9,725 nt of DNA, from positions 1-9,725 of the forward strand of contig CALLZQ010000737.1 of assembly GCA_937858255.1 (NCBI GenBank), given 5' to 3'. This document shows positions 1-7,601 of the stretch, piece by piece. This stretch comes from an uncultured Tabrizicola sp. GTDB taxonomy: Bacteria > Pseudomonadota > Alphaproteobacteria > Rhodobacterales > Rhodobacteraceae. The notes under the pieces are model-generated. The model ran no database searches. It was given only the letters and a program-made list of their open reading frames with translations, and was not told the origin of the DNA. Each line of letters opens with the position of its first letter. The stretch's first letter is position 1. Position numbers and translations under genes: made by a program.

Positions 1-2
1 TG

Positions 3-2327
3 CGCCGCAGCCCGGCGGTCACGCTGGCCGTGGCCAAGCGGGCCGGGGCCAATGCCGTGCGGGTGGCCGAACAGGCGCTGGAGGCGGTCGAGGCGCTGGA
101 GGGCAGCCTGATCCCCGAGGGGATCGAACTGACCGTGACCCGCGATTATGGCGAGACGGCCAATGAAAAGGCTAATGAACTGCTGTTCCACCTTGGCCTT
201 GCGACGGTGTCTATCATCGGCCTAGTGCTGTTGGCGATTGGCTGGCGCGAGTCGGTGGTGGTGGCCATCGTCATTCCGGTGACGATCCTGCTGACGCTCT
301 TTGCCGCTTGGATCATGGGCTACACGCTGAACCGCGTCTCGCTGTTCGCGCTGATCTTCTCCATCGGGATTTTGGTGGATGACGCCATCGTGGTGATCGA
401 GAATATCGCTCGGCACTGGGGGATGAAGGATGGCCGCGACCGCGCCACGGCGGCCGTCGATGCGGTGGCCGAGGTGGGCAACCCCACCATCGTCGCCACG
501 CTGACGGTGGTGGCCGCGCTGTTGCCGATGCTGTTCGTGTCGGGGCTGATGGGGCCCTATATGTCGCCGATCCCCTCGAATGCCTCGGCGGCGATGATCT
601 TTTCCTTCTTTGTCGCCGTCATCATCACGCCTTGGCTGATGGTCAAGGTGGCTGGCAAGGCCGATATGTCGGCCCATGGCCATGACGATGCCTATGGCGG
701 GCATCCGGGTGGGCGGCTGGGCGCGCTCTACGCCCGGGTGGCGCGGCCCATCCTGCGGTCCAAGGGCACCTCCTGGCTGTTTCTGATTGTTACCATCGTT
801 CTGTCCTTCGGCTCGCTGGGGGCACTCTATACCCGCGATGTCACGGTCAAGCTCTTGCCCTTTGACAACAAGTCGGAACTCAGCGTCGTGATCGATCTGC
901 CCGAGGGGGCGAGTGTCGAGGCGACCGACCGTGTGGCGCAGGATGTGGCGGCGATTGCGATGGACCTGCCCGAGGTGGTGGGCCTGCAAACCCACGCCGG
1001 CACCGCCTCGCCCTTCAACTTCAACGGTCTGGTGCGGCATTACTTCCTGCGGCAAGAGCCGAACCTGGGCGAGGTGGCGCTGAACCTCTCGCCCAAGGGC
1101 GACCGTGACCGGGCCAGCCATGACATCGCACTGGATTTGCGCGAAAGGCTGAAGGCCGTTGAGGCACCCGAGGGCACCTCGATCAAGGTGGTCGAGCCGC
1201 CCCCCGGCCCGCCGGTGATCGCCACCCTGTTGGCCGAGGTCTATGGCCCCGATGCCGAGACCCGCCGGACGGCGGCGACGATGATCCGTCAGGCGTTCGA
1301 GGCGGTGCCCTTTGTCGTCGATGTCGATGACAGCTTTGGCACCCAGCCGCGGCGGCTGCGGGCGACGATCTCGACCACCGATCTCGTCTTCTTTCAGGTG
1401 CAGGAGCAGGACGTGTTCGACACCATCGCGCTGCTGAATGGAGGGATGACGGTCGGCTATTCCCACCGGGGCGAGGGTCGGCATCCGATCCCCTTGGAGA
1501 TTGCCCGCGACAAGGGCGACCGGGTGCTGGATGAGCGGTTCCTCTCGACCCCGATCCCGGCCAATGTGATCCCCGGCGCGCGGGGGGTGGTCGAACTGGG
1601 CGATGTGGTGCGGTTGCGTGAGGAACGCGCCAGCTTCCCCATTTTCCGCCACAATGGCCGCGCGGCGGAAATGGTGACGGCGGAACTCGCCGGCGATTTC
1701 GAGGCGCCGCTCTACGGCATGTTGGCCGTGGCCGAGCAGATCGAGGCGATGGACTGGCCCGAGGGCACCAAGCCCGAGATCAGCCTGCATGGCCAGCCCA
1801 AGGGTGAGGGCAAGGTCACGCTCCTCTGGGATGGCGAATGGGAAGTGACCTTTGTCACCTTCCGCGACATGGGGGCGGCCTTTGGCGTGGCGCTCTTGGG
1901 GATCTATATCCTTGTGGTGGCGCAGTTTGGCAGCTTCCGCCTGCCCTTGGTGATCCTGACGCCGGTGCCGCTGACCTTCCTTGGCATCATGATCGGCCAC
2001 TGGCTGTTCGCGGCCCCGTTTTCGGCCACCTCGATGATCGGGTTCATCGCGCTGGCGGGGATCATCGTTCGAAACTCGATCCTGCTGGTCGATTTCATCC
2101 GCCATGCCGAACCGGGCAAGGCCTTGACCGAGGTGCTGATCGAGGCGGGGGCGATCCGCTTCAAGCCGATCCTGCTGACCGCCATCGCGGCGATGATCGG
2201 TGCGGTGACGATCCTGACCGACCCGATCTTTCAGGGGCTGGCCATCAGCCTTCTCTTCGGGCTGTTCACCTCAACCCTGCTGACGGTGCTGGTGATCCCG
2301 GCGATCTACCGGGTGTTCAAAACCTGA
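3..2327 (+). CDS. RND-superfamily efflux permease (HAE1/AcrB-like), 5' partial
   Basis: Proton-driven inner-membrane permease, expected to work as a trimer with a periplasmic adaptor and outer-membrane channel. The frame is open from base 3, and the upstream residues RRSPAVTLAV continue the family pattern, so the GTG at 30 is internal. About 774 residues are present of roughly 1050; most of the first periplasmic half is missing. Seen in order: the end of the first porter region, a TM2-TM6 block, TM7 at about 750-820, a second porter/docking region, then TM8-TM12 ending at the stop. The TM4 motif GILVDDAIVVIEN carries the adjacent Asp pair of the proton relay (codons 378-383). In TM10 the motif IIVRNSILLVDF has Arg (2070-2072) where AcrB has its relay Lys. 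The DNK, VRHYFLR and VVEPPPGPP segments suggest a non-AcrB subgroup. Substrate cannot be inferred, and partner genes would lie upstream of the window. Confidence 0.93.
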   Translation, partial: RRSPAVTLAVAKRAGANAVRVAEQALEAVEALEGSLIPEGIELTVTRDYGETANEKANELLFHLGLATVSIIGLVLLAIGWRESVVVAIVIPVTILLTLFAAWIMGYTLNRVSLFALIFSIGILVDDAIVVIENIARHWGMKDGRDRATAAVDAVAEVGNPTIVATLTVVAALLPMLFVSGLMGPYMSPIPSNASAAMIFSFFVAVIITPWLMVKVAGKADMSAHGHDDAYGGHPGGRLGALYARVARPILRSKGTSWLFLIVTIVLSFGSLGALYTRDVTVKLLPFDNKSELSVVIDLPEGASVEATDRVAQDVAAIAMDLPEVVGLQTHAGTASPFNFNGLVRHYFLRQEPNLGEVALNLSPKGDRDRASHDIALDLRERLKAVEAPEGTSIKVVEPPPGPPVIATLLAEVYGPDAETRRTAATMIRQAFEAVPFVVDVDDSFGTQPRRLRATISTTDLVFFQVQEQDVFDTIALLNGGMTVGYSHRGEGRHPIPLEIARDKGDRVLDERFLSTPIPANVIPGARGVVELGDVVRLREERASFPIFRHNGRAAEMVTAELAGDFEAPLYGMLAVAEQIEAMDWPEGTKPEISLHGQPKGEGKVTLLWDGEWEVTFVTFRDMGAAFGVALLGIYILVVAQFGSFRLPLVILTPVPLTFLGIMIGHWLFAAPFSATSMIGFIALAGIIVRNSILLVDFIRHAEPGKALTEVLIEAGAIRFKPILLTAIAAMIGAVTILTDPIFQGLAISLLFGLFTSTLLTVLVIPAIYRVFKT

Positions 2328-2350
2328 GACCTTCTTCGCCAAGGATGAAA

Positions 2351-2380
2351 GGGGGCCAAGGAAAACAATCCTTGGTCCCC
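2351..2380. terminator. Hairpin terminator between convergent genes, probably bidirectional
   Basis: A 12-bp stem (2351-2362 with 2369-2380) has one G-T wobble and a 6-nt loop. It lies 23 nt after the RND permease stop codon. On the minus strand the stem is followed by CTTTCATCCTT, a short T-rich tract; on the plus strand the tail (GTGCATTTGC) is poorer. It therefore suits the end of the phoB transcript at least as well as the RND one. Termination is inferred from structure only. Confidence 0.7.
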
Positions 2381-2410
2381 GTGCATTTGCAAAACGCCAC
2401 GGTTGCTGCA

Positions 2411-2453
2411 GGGCGCCACCAATTTTCTTGCAAGAAAATTGGCGGTCGCGCCC
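2411..2453. repeat. Long inverted repeat with a perfect 24-bp palindromic core after phoB
   Basis: The core at 2419-2442 is a perfect palindrome: CCAATTTTCTTG followed directly by its reverse complement. Outside it, after a short unpaired stretch, GGGCGC (2411-2416) pairs with GCGCCC (2448-2453), giving a long interrupted stem. It begins 4 nt beyond the phoB stop on the minus strand. The AT-rich core stands out against the GC-rich surroundings. No T-run follows it directly in either direction, so it is not a textbook intrinsic terminator. It may act as an RNA 3'-end stabiliser, be a copy of a dispersed palindromic element, or be a protein-binding site. Confidence 0.75.
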
Positions 2454-2457
2454 GGTG

Positions 2458-3150
2458 TTAACCCAGCGCGTAACCCGCGCCGCGCACGGTGCGCAGCGGG
2501 TCTTCGCCGCCGTGCTGCATCAGGCTTTTGCGCAACCGGCCAATATGGACATCGACGGTCCGGGTATCGACATAGATATCTCGGCCCCAAACCCGGTCGA
2601 GCAGTTGCTCGCGGCTCCAGACCCGGCCCGGTTTTTCCATGAAGGTGGTCAGGAGGCGAAACTCGGTCGGGCCGAGTTTCAGCACCTTATCCGCACGATA
2701 GACGCGGTGAGTTTCGGGATCGAGGCGGATATCCTCGAACTCCAGCGTGACGCCGATGGTCGAGGGGCGGACGCGACGCAGTTGCGCCCGGGCGCGCGCC
2801 ATCAGTTCCAGCACCGAATAGGGCTTGATGACATAATCATCAGCGCCGGTTTCCAGCCCGCGGATCCGGTCCACCTCTTCGGCCCGGGCCGAGAGCATGA
2901 TGACCGGAATGCCGCGGGTTTCGGGCCGCATCTTCAGCCGCCGGCAGACTTCGATCCCCGAGAGCTTGGGCATCATCCAGTCGAGGATGATGATATCGGG
3001 CATCTCTTCCTCGACCATCAGCATCGCATCCTCGCCATTACCGGCTTGCAGGACACGAAAGCCTTCGGATTCGAGGTTATAGGCCAGGACCTCACGTTGG
3101 GCGGGTTCATCTTCGACCAGAAGGACCGAGGGTTGGGCGGCTGTGTTCAT
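2458..3150 (-). CDS. phoB: PhoB, phosphate regulon response regulator
   Basis: OmpR/PhoB-family transcription factor of 230 aa, the usual length. The receiver domain (about 7-120) has the acidic pair E13-D14, the phosphoacceptor D57 in IIILDWMMP, S87 in VIMLSARA, and K109 in the KPYS motif. The winged-helix DNA-binding domain (about 133-230) contains LGPTEFRLL, the recognition-helix region TVDVHIGRLRKSL, and ends in TVRGAGYAL. Phosphorylated PhoB binds Pho boxes and activates phosphate-scavenging genes; such a box precedes pstS in this window, so autoregulation through the operon is likely. The ATG lies 8 nt after the phoU stop. No strong Shine-Dalgarno sequence is visible, which suggests translational coupling to phoU. 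It is the last gene of the operon. Confidence 0.97.
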   Translation of the reverse strand: MNTAAQPSVLLVEDEPAQREVLAYNLESEGFRVLQAGNGEDAMLMVEEEMPDIIILDWMMPKLSGIEVCRRLKMRPETRGIPVIMLSARAEEVDRIRGLETGADDYVIKPYSVLELMARARAQLRRVRPSTIGVTLEFEDIRLDPETHRVYRADKVLKLGPTEFRLLTTFMEKPGRVWSREQLLDRVWGRDIYVDTRTVDVHIGRLRKSLMQHGGEDPLRTVRGAGYALG

Positions 3151-3158
3151 CGGCAGGC

Positions 3159-3869
3159 TCAGGACATGTCTTGCGGGGGCAGGGTGGTGGTATCGGCCTT
3201 GGGCCGCTCGGACTCGGGCAGGTTGCCCTTGACCAGATAGATCACCTGCTCGGCGATCCCGGTGGCATGATCGCCGACCCGCTCGATGTTCTTGGCGATG
3301 AAATGCAGATGCATGCAGGCGGTGATGTTGCGCGGATCTTCCATCATATGGGTCAGGAATTCGCGGAAGAGGGCGTTGTACATCTGGTCCACTTCGGTAT
3401 CGCGCTTGCGCACATCCTCGGCCAGTTCGACATCGCGGCTGGCAAAGGCGTCGAGCGCGTCATGTAGCAGGCTGACCACCGACCGGGCCATCCGGGCGAT
3501 CGAGCCGGTCGAGCCGGCGACCAGCTGCATCTGCGACAACACCAGCGTGCGCTTGGCGAGGTTCTTGGCGTAATCGCCCGAGCGTTCGAGGCTGCCGACG
3601 ATGCGCATCACCGTCAGGACGGTGCGCAGATCGCTGGCGGCGGGGCTTTGCGTGGCGATGATCCGGGCGCATTCGGTCTGGATCATATCCTCCAGCGCGT
3701 CGATGGCGCGGTCGCCCAGCCGGATTTCCTCGGCCAGTGCCTCGTCGCGGCGGTCCAGCGCCTCGGCGGCGCGCAAAAGCGCCTCTTCGACCAGACCGCC
3801 CATGCGCATCACCTGCGCCTGAACCGCCTCCAGGTTCTTGTCAAAGGCCGAGCGGATATGCGGGTCCAT
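3159..3869 (-). CDS. phoU: PhoU, phosphate signalling and transport regulator
   Basis: All-helical cytoplasmic protein made of two PhoU repeats (about 12-107 and 120-215). It links Pst transporter state to PhoR, keeping the Pho response off when phosphate is plentiful. Each repeat carries the expected metal-binding signature: ERSGDYAKN (E95, D99, N103) and ERVGDHATG (E196, D200). The last position of the second motif is Gly where Asn is common. The start is placed at 3869 because AAGGAG (3881-3876) lies 6 nt before this ATG. The upstream in-frame ATG at 3875, which would add Met-Asn (238 aa), directly abuts the AAGGAG. From 3869 the protein has 236 aa, close to the usual length. It follows pstB by 10 nt. 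Confidence 0.96.
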   Translation of the reverse strand: MDPHIRSAFDKNLEAVQAQVMRMGGLVEEALLRAAEALDRRDEALAEEIRLGDRAIDALEDMIQTECARIIATQSPAASDLRTVLTVMRIVGSLERSGDYAKNLAKRTLVLSQMQLVAGSTGSIARMARSVVSLLHDALDAFASRDVELAEDVRKRDTEVDQMYNALFREFLTHMMEDPRNITACMHLHFIAKNIERVGDHATGIAEQVIYLVKGNLPESERPKADTTTLPPQDMS

Positions 3870-3875
3870 GTTCAT

Positions 3876-3881
3876 CTCCTT
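3876..3881 (-). promoter_or_regulatory. Ribosome binding site that decides the phoU start
   Basis: The minus-strand sequence is AAGGAG followed by ATGAAC and then ATG. The 6-nt spacing favours the second ATG (3869-3867) over the first (3875-3873), which has no spacing at all. The site overlaps the TAA stop of pstB (3880-3882), so pstB and phoU translation may be coupled. Confidence 0.7.
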
Positions 3882-4695
3882 ATCCGATCCGGCCGGTGAT
3901 GTAGGATTCGGTGCGCGAATCCTTGGGGTTGGTGAAGATCTGGCCGGTTTCGCCGAATTCGACGAGATGGCCGAGGTGGAAAAATGCGGTGCGCTGGCTG
4001 ACGCGGGCGGCCTGCTGCATCGAGTGGGTGACGATCACCACGGAAAACTGGCTGCGCAATTCGTCGATCAGTTCCTCGACCTGCGCGGTGGCGATGGGGT
4101 CGAGCGCCGAGCAGGGTTCGTCCATCAAGAGCACCTCGGGCGAGGTGGCGATGGCGCGGGCGATGCACAGGCGCTGTTGCTGGCCGCCAGACAGGCCGGT
4201 GCCGGGGGCGTCGAGGCGGTCCTTGACCTCATTCCAGAGGGCGGCCTTGCGCAGGCAGCTTTCCACCACGGCGTCGAGTTCGGCCTTGGACCGGGTGAGG
4301 CCGTGAATTTTCGGACCGTAGGCCACGTTGTCATAGATCGACTTGGGGAAGGGGTTGGGTTTCTGGAACACCATGCCCACCTTGGCCCGCAGGCGGACCG
4401 GGTCCACGCGGCGGTCGTATATATCCTCGCCGTCGAGCAGAATCTCGCCGGTGACGCGGGCCGAGGCCACGGTATCGTTCATCCGGTTGATGCAGCGCAA
4501 GAAGGTGGATTTGCCGCAGCCCGAGGGGCCGATGAAGGCGGTGACGGTGTTCGACAGGATATCGACGTTCACATCCTTCAGCGCATGGGTCTCGCCATAA
4601 TGGACATTGACGCCACGGGCGGTGATGCGGGGGGCATGGGACGACACGGCCCTCTCCTCGGTCTGGATGTCTTTCATCGGGTTCATATCTTCCAT
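3880..4695 (-). CDS. pstB: PstB, phosphate ABC transporter ATP-binding protein
   Basis: Cytoplasmic ATPase that powers the PstC/PstA phosphate channel, 271 aa. All nucleotide-binding elements are intact: Walker [10 protein letters not shown] (56-64), Q-loop Q111 in VFQKPNPFP, signature LSGGQ (168-172) within LSGGQQQRL, Walker B VLLMDEP (188-194), D-loop SALDP (196-200) and switch H224 in VTHSM. The [19 protein letters not shown] stretch is typical of PstB among ABC ATPases. The first ATG lies 1 nt after the pstA stop with only a GGTGG-like ribosome site 4 nt ahead; in-frame ATGs at codons 4 and 7 are possible alternatives. The residues before about 22 look like a variable, non-conserved leader. 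The close spacing implies co-translation with pstA. Confidence 0.98.
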   Translation of the reverse strand: MEDMNPMKDIQTEERAVSSHAPRITARGVNVHYGETHALKDVNVDILSNTVTAFIGPSGCGKSTFLRCINRMNDTVASARVTGEILLDGEDIYDRRVDPVRLRAKVGMVFQKPNPFPKSIYDNVAYGPKIHGLTRSKAELDAVVESCLRKAALWNEVKDRLDAPGTGLSGGQQQRLCIARAIATSPEVLLMDEPCSALDPIATAQVEELIDELRSQFSVVIVTHSMQQAARVSQRTAFFHLGHLVEFGETGQIFTNPKDSRTESYITGRIG

Positions 4696-4696
4696 G

Positions 4697-6040
4697 TTAC
4701 CACCGCCGTTCGAATTTGCGGCGCAGAAGGATGGCGGTCACGTTCATCACCACAAGAAACGCCAAGAGGACGATGATCGCGCCGCTGGAGCGTTCGATAA
4801 AGGCCGGGTCCGAGCGTGAGGCCCAGGCGTAGACCTGCACGGGCAGGGCGGTGGCGGGGTCGAGCAGGCCCTCGGGCGGGGCGGCGGGGTAGTTATCGAC
4901 AAAGGCGACCATGCCGATCAACAGCAGCGGCGCGGTTTCGCCAAGGGCCGAGGCGAGGCCAAGGATGGCGCCGGTCAGGATGCCGGGCATGGCCAGCGGC
5001 AGGACGTGGTGGAACACGGTCTGCATCTTGGACGCCCCCACCCCCAGTGCCGCACCGCGGATCGAGGGCGGCACTGCGCGGATCGCGGCGCGGGTGGCGA
5101 TGATGATTGTGGGCAGGGTCATCAGCGAGATCACCAGCGCCCCCACCAGCGGCGAGGATTGCGGAAACCCGGCAAAGTTGATGAAGACCGCAAGGCCAAG
5201 GATGCCAAAGACGATCGAGGGCACGGCGGCGAGGTTCGAGATATTCACCTCGATCACATCGGTCAGCCGGTTCTTGGGGGCGAATTCCTCAAGATAGATG
5301 CTGGCCGCCACACCGATCGGCACGCAGATCAGCGCCACCAGCAGCATCATATAGGCCGAGCCGAGGATGGCGACGCCAAGGCCCGCCGCCTCTGGCCGCT
5401 GGTCCGAGGCATCGGGCGAGGTCAGAAAGCGGCTGTTGAACGGCGCCGACAGGATCCCGGCCTCGATCAGGCGGTCGGTCAGGTCCAGCATCGCCGGGCT
5501 GATCTGGTTGTCACGCTCGGCCGTCTCGCGCGTCACCCGGCCCTTGAGATAGCCATCGACCCGGCCTGCGGCGAGGATTGAGCGGTTTTGCACCGTGTCC
5601 AGCAGCGAGGGATCGGCCAGCACCTCGGCCCGCAGGACGCCGGGCGCATCCTTGGAGATCAGGCCGGCAAGATCCTTGGCGCTGATCCCCTCGGTCGAGA
5701 TGCCGCGCGCGGTCAGTTCCGCCTCAAAGGCGGCGGCGATCAGCTTGCCGTAACCAATGGTCGTGACCTTGGCCATCTCATCGCGATTGGCATTGCCCTT
5801 GGGGTCCAGCACCTCGGACGACAGGGTGATGGGGAAGGTCAGCTTGGCCTGACGAAAGGCCGAAACCCCGTCGGCAAAGATCGTCCAGAGCATGATCGCC
5901 AGCACACCCAGCGAGATGGAAATCGCCACCATCCCATAGAGGCGAAAGCGTGCCTCGGCGGCATTGCGGCGGCGCATCTCGGCGCTGCCGCCGAGAATGG
6001 AATTGGCCGGCGTCATCGGGGCTTGGGTCAGGTCGGTCAT
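4697..6040 (-). CDS. pstA: PstA, phosphate ABC transporter permease with large periplasmic insert
   Basis: Inner-membrane half of the phosphate channel. At 447 aa it is about 150 longer than E. coli PstA (about 296). A basic cytoplasmic N-terminus (RRR at 23-25) precedes TM1 (about 34-56). A soluble segment of roughly 165 residues (57-222) follows, then the standard MetI-like permease core starting near 223. The permease loop [20 protein letters not shown] (329-348) contacts PstB and corresponds to the EAA motif of this family. The conserved segment [12 protein letters not shown] follows at 365-376. The N-terminal extension matches what is known in many proteobacterial PstA proteins as a domain of unknown function (DUF3333, from memory, not searched). 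By the positive-inside rule the insert faces the periplasm. Its ATG overlaps the pstC stop as ATGA, which indicates translational coupling. Confidence 0.96.
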   Translation of the reverse strand: MTDLTQAPMTPANSILGGSAEMRRRNAAEARFRLYGMVAISISLGVLAIMLWTIFADGVSAFRQAKLTFPITLSSEVLDPKGNANRDEMAKVTTIGYGKLIAAAFEAELTARGISTEGISAKDLAGLISKDAPGVLRAEVLADPSLLDTVQNRSILAAGRVDGYLKGRVTRETAERDNQISPAMLDLTDRLIEAGILSAPFNSRFLTSPDASDQRPEAAGLGVAILGSAYMMLLVALICVPIGVAASIYLEEFAPKNRLTDVIEVNISNLAAVPSIVFGILGLAVFINFAGFPQSSPLVGALVISLMTLPTIIIATRAAIRAVPPSIRGAALGVGASKMQTVFHHVLPLAMPGILTGAILGLASALGETAPLLLIGMVAFVDNYPAAPPEGLLDPATALPVQVYAWASRSDPAFIERSSGAIIVLLAFLVVMNVTAILLRRKFERRW

Positions 6041-7497
6041 TCGTACTGCTCGCGGTATTTGCGCACGATGTAGAGGGCAAAGACGTTCAGCCCCAGCGTG
6101 ATCACAAAGAGGGTGATGCCAAGGGCAAAGGCCACCAGCGTCTCGGGGCTGGCGAAATCGGTGTCGCCGGTCAACTGGCCGACGATCTTGACGGTCATGG
6201 TGGTCATCGCCTCGAACGGGTTGAGGCTGAGTTTCGCAGCGGCGCCGGCGCCCATGGTCACGATCATCGTCTCGCCAATGGCGCGGCTGGTGGCCAACAG
6301 CACGGCGCCGACGATGCCGGGCAGGGCGGCGGGCAGGATCACCTGACGGACGGTTTCAGACCGGGTGGCGCCAAGGCCATAGCTGCCATCGCGCAGGGAC
6401 TGCGGCACGGCGTTGATGATGTCATCGGCCAGAGACGAGATGAAGGGGATGTTCAGGATGCCGATCACCACGCCCGCAGTCATGACCGAGGCGCCCGAGG
6501 TGCCAAGGCCGAGGGGCTGGGCAAAATAGTCGCGCAGGAAGGGGCCGACGGTGATCAGCGCAAAGAGGCCAAAGACCACGGTCGGGATCCCGGCGATCAC
6601 CTCGATCAGCGGCTTGACCCAGGCGCGCAGGCGCGGGCTGGCATATTCGGCAAGGTAGATGGCGGTGAACAGGCCCAGCGGCACGGCGACGATCATCGCG
6701 ACCAGCGAGATATAGAGCGTGCCCCAGAGGAGCGGCAGAAAGCCGAGGTCCGATCCGCCCCGGAAATTCGGGCTCCACGTCAGGCCAAAGAAGAAGTCGG
6801 CGGCGGGATATTGGGCAAAGAAATTCAGGCTCTCGGACAGCATCGACCAGATGATGCCGACGGTGGTCAGGATCGCGATGGTCGAGGCAGCGATGAGGGC
6901 CCCCAGCACCACCCGCTCGACCCGATTCCGGGCGCGAAAGTCGGGGCGGATCAGGGTCAGCGCCACGGCCAGCCCGATCAGCGCCAGCGCGATCACGGCA
7001 ATGTCGCGCATCATGACGGCGCTGTGGCTGGCAAGGCGATAGCTTTGCGCGGCGCGCAAGGTCTCGGGCGCGACACTGGTGCCAAGCGCCACGCCGACCT
7101 CGGCCAGACGGGAACGCACATCGGTCAGCTCGGCGCGGATGCGCCCGGCCTCGGCCTCGGTCATGGCGCCGGTCGCCACGGCGGTATCAAGGCCCCCTGC
7201 CACGCGACGCACATCGGCCATCGCCAGCGCGCGCGCCGTGTCATCGGCAACTGTTGCGGCGGGCAGGTCGGGCAGAACCGCACGCTCCAGATAAATCGGC
7301 TGGGCGATCAGCCACAAGATCAGCAGGGTCAGCGCCGGCAGCGCGGCGGCAAGGGCCGCAAACCAGCCGTAATAACCCGGCAGCGAATGCAGTTTGCGGA
7401 TATCGCCCGCAGCCGTGGAAACCGCCCGCCGGCGCCCAGCAAGATAAGCGGCCATCGCAAGGACAAGGATCAGGGCGACAAGGGTGAGCGCGGTCAT
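6037..7497 (-). CDS. pstC: PstC, phosphate ABC transporter permease, long form
   Basis: Second channel subunit, pairing with PstA. It has 486 aa against about 319 in E. coli PstC. The extra N-terminal part holds TM segments at about 2-20 and 45-67, a loop at 68-160 rich in Ala, Glu, Asp and Arg that looks helical, and a TM at about 164-183. The conventional first TM follows at about 198-218 and the permease core from about 255 to 478. Basic segments at 22-35 (RRR) and 184-196 fit the cytoplasm, so the 68-160 loop should be periplasmic. The PstB-contact loop is at about 369-394, including LGATRSETVRQVILPAALPG. SRAIGETMIVTMGAG (404-418) is typical of PstC. The gene starts 104 nt after pstS with only a weak AGAAG-like ribosome site, and lies behind a strong hairpin. 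The extension resembles a domain seen in other long PstC proteins. Confidence 0.96.
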   Translation of the reverse strand: MTALTLVALILVLAMAAYLAGRRRAVSTAAGDIRKLHSLPGYYGWFAALAAALPALTLLILWLIAQPIYLERAVLPDLPAATVADDTARALAMADVRRVAGGLDTAVATGAMTEAEAGRIRAELTDVRSRLAEVGVALGTSVAPETLRAAQSYRLASHSAVMMRDIAVIALALIGLAVALTLIRPDFRARNRVERVVLGALIAASTIAILTTVGIIWSMLSESLNFFAQYPAADFFFGLTWSPNFRGGSDLGFLPLLWGTLYISLVAMIVAVPLGLFTAIYLAEYASPRLRAWVKPLIEVIAGIPTVVFGLFALITVGPFLRDYFAQPLGLGTSGASVMTAGVVIGILNIPFISSLADDIINAVPQSLRDGSYGLGATRSETVRQVILPAALPGIVGAVLLATSRAIGETMIVTMGAGAAAKLSLNPFEAMTTMTVKIVGQLTGDTDFASPETLVAFALGITLFVITLGLNVFALYIVRKYREQYE

Positions 7498-7569
7498 CGG
7501 CGGCTTCTGCTTTCGAAAGGGGGGCCGTGCCCGGGGGCGGACAGGGCTGCGTCAGGCGGCAAAGGCGCA

Positions 7570-7591
7570 GCGGGGGCCCGAAGGCCCCCGC
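7570..7591 (-). terminator. Intercistronic UUCG hairpin between pstS and pstC
   Basis: A perfect 9-bp GC stem (7570-7578 with 7583-7591) encloses a 4-nt loop that reads TTCG on the minus strand and is closed by C-G, the exceptionally stable C(UUCG)G tetraloop. It begins 10 nt after the pstS stop. No T-run follows in the minus direction, only CGCCTTTGCCGCC. It is best read as an RNA-stabilising or partial attenuating element that keeps the pstS message in excess over the downstream genes, not as a complete terminator, since the next genes depend on the same upstream promoter. Confidence 0.72.
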
Positions 7592-7601
7592 CGGATGCCG
7601 G

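Noticed and set aside
30..32. GTG as the true start of the RND permease
   Set aside because: The frame continues upstream to base 3 with residues that fit the family (PAVTLAV before AKRAGANAV), and the protein would lack its first transmembrane helix and half of the porter domain.
222..2105. Long open frame (627 codons) on the minus strand across the RND gene
   Set aside because: Its translation is rich in His, Arg, Gln and Asp with no membrane segments or motifs, as expected for an antisense shadow of a high-GC gene. The plus-strand frame shows clear RND motifs.
2428..3240. Plus-strand open frames antisense to phoB and phoU
   Set aside because: They show no recognisable domain, while PhoB and PhoU motifs are complete on the minus strand.
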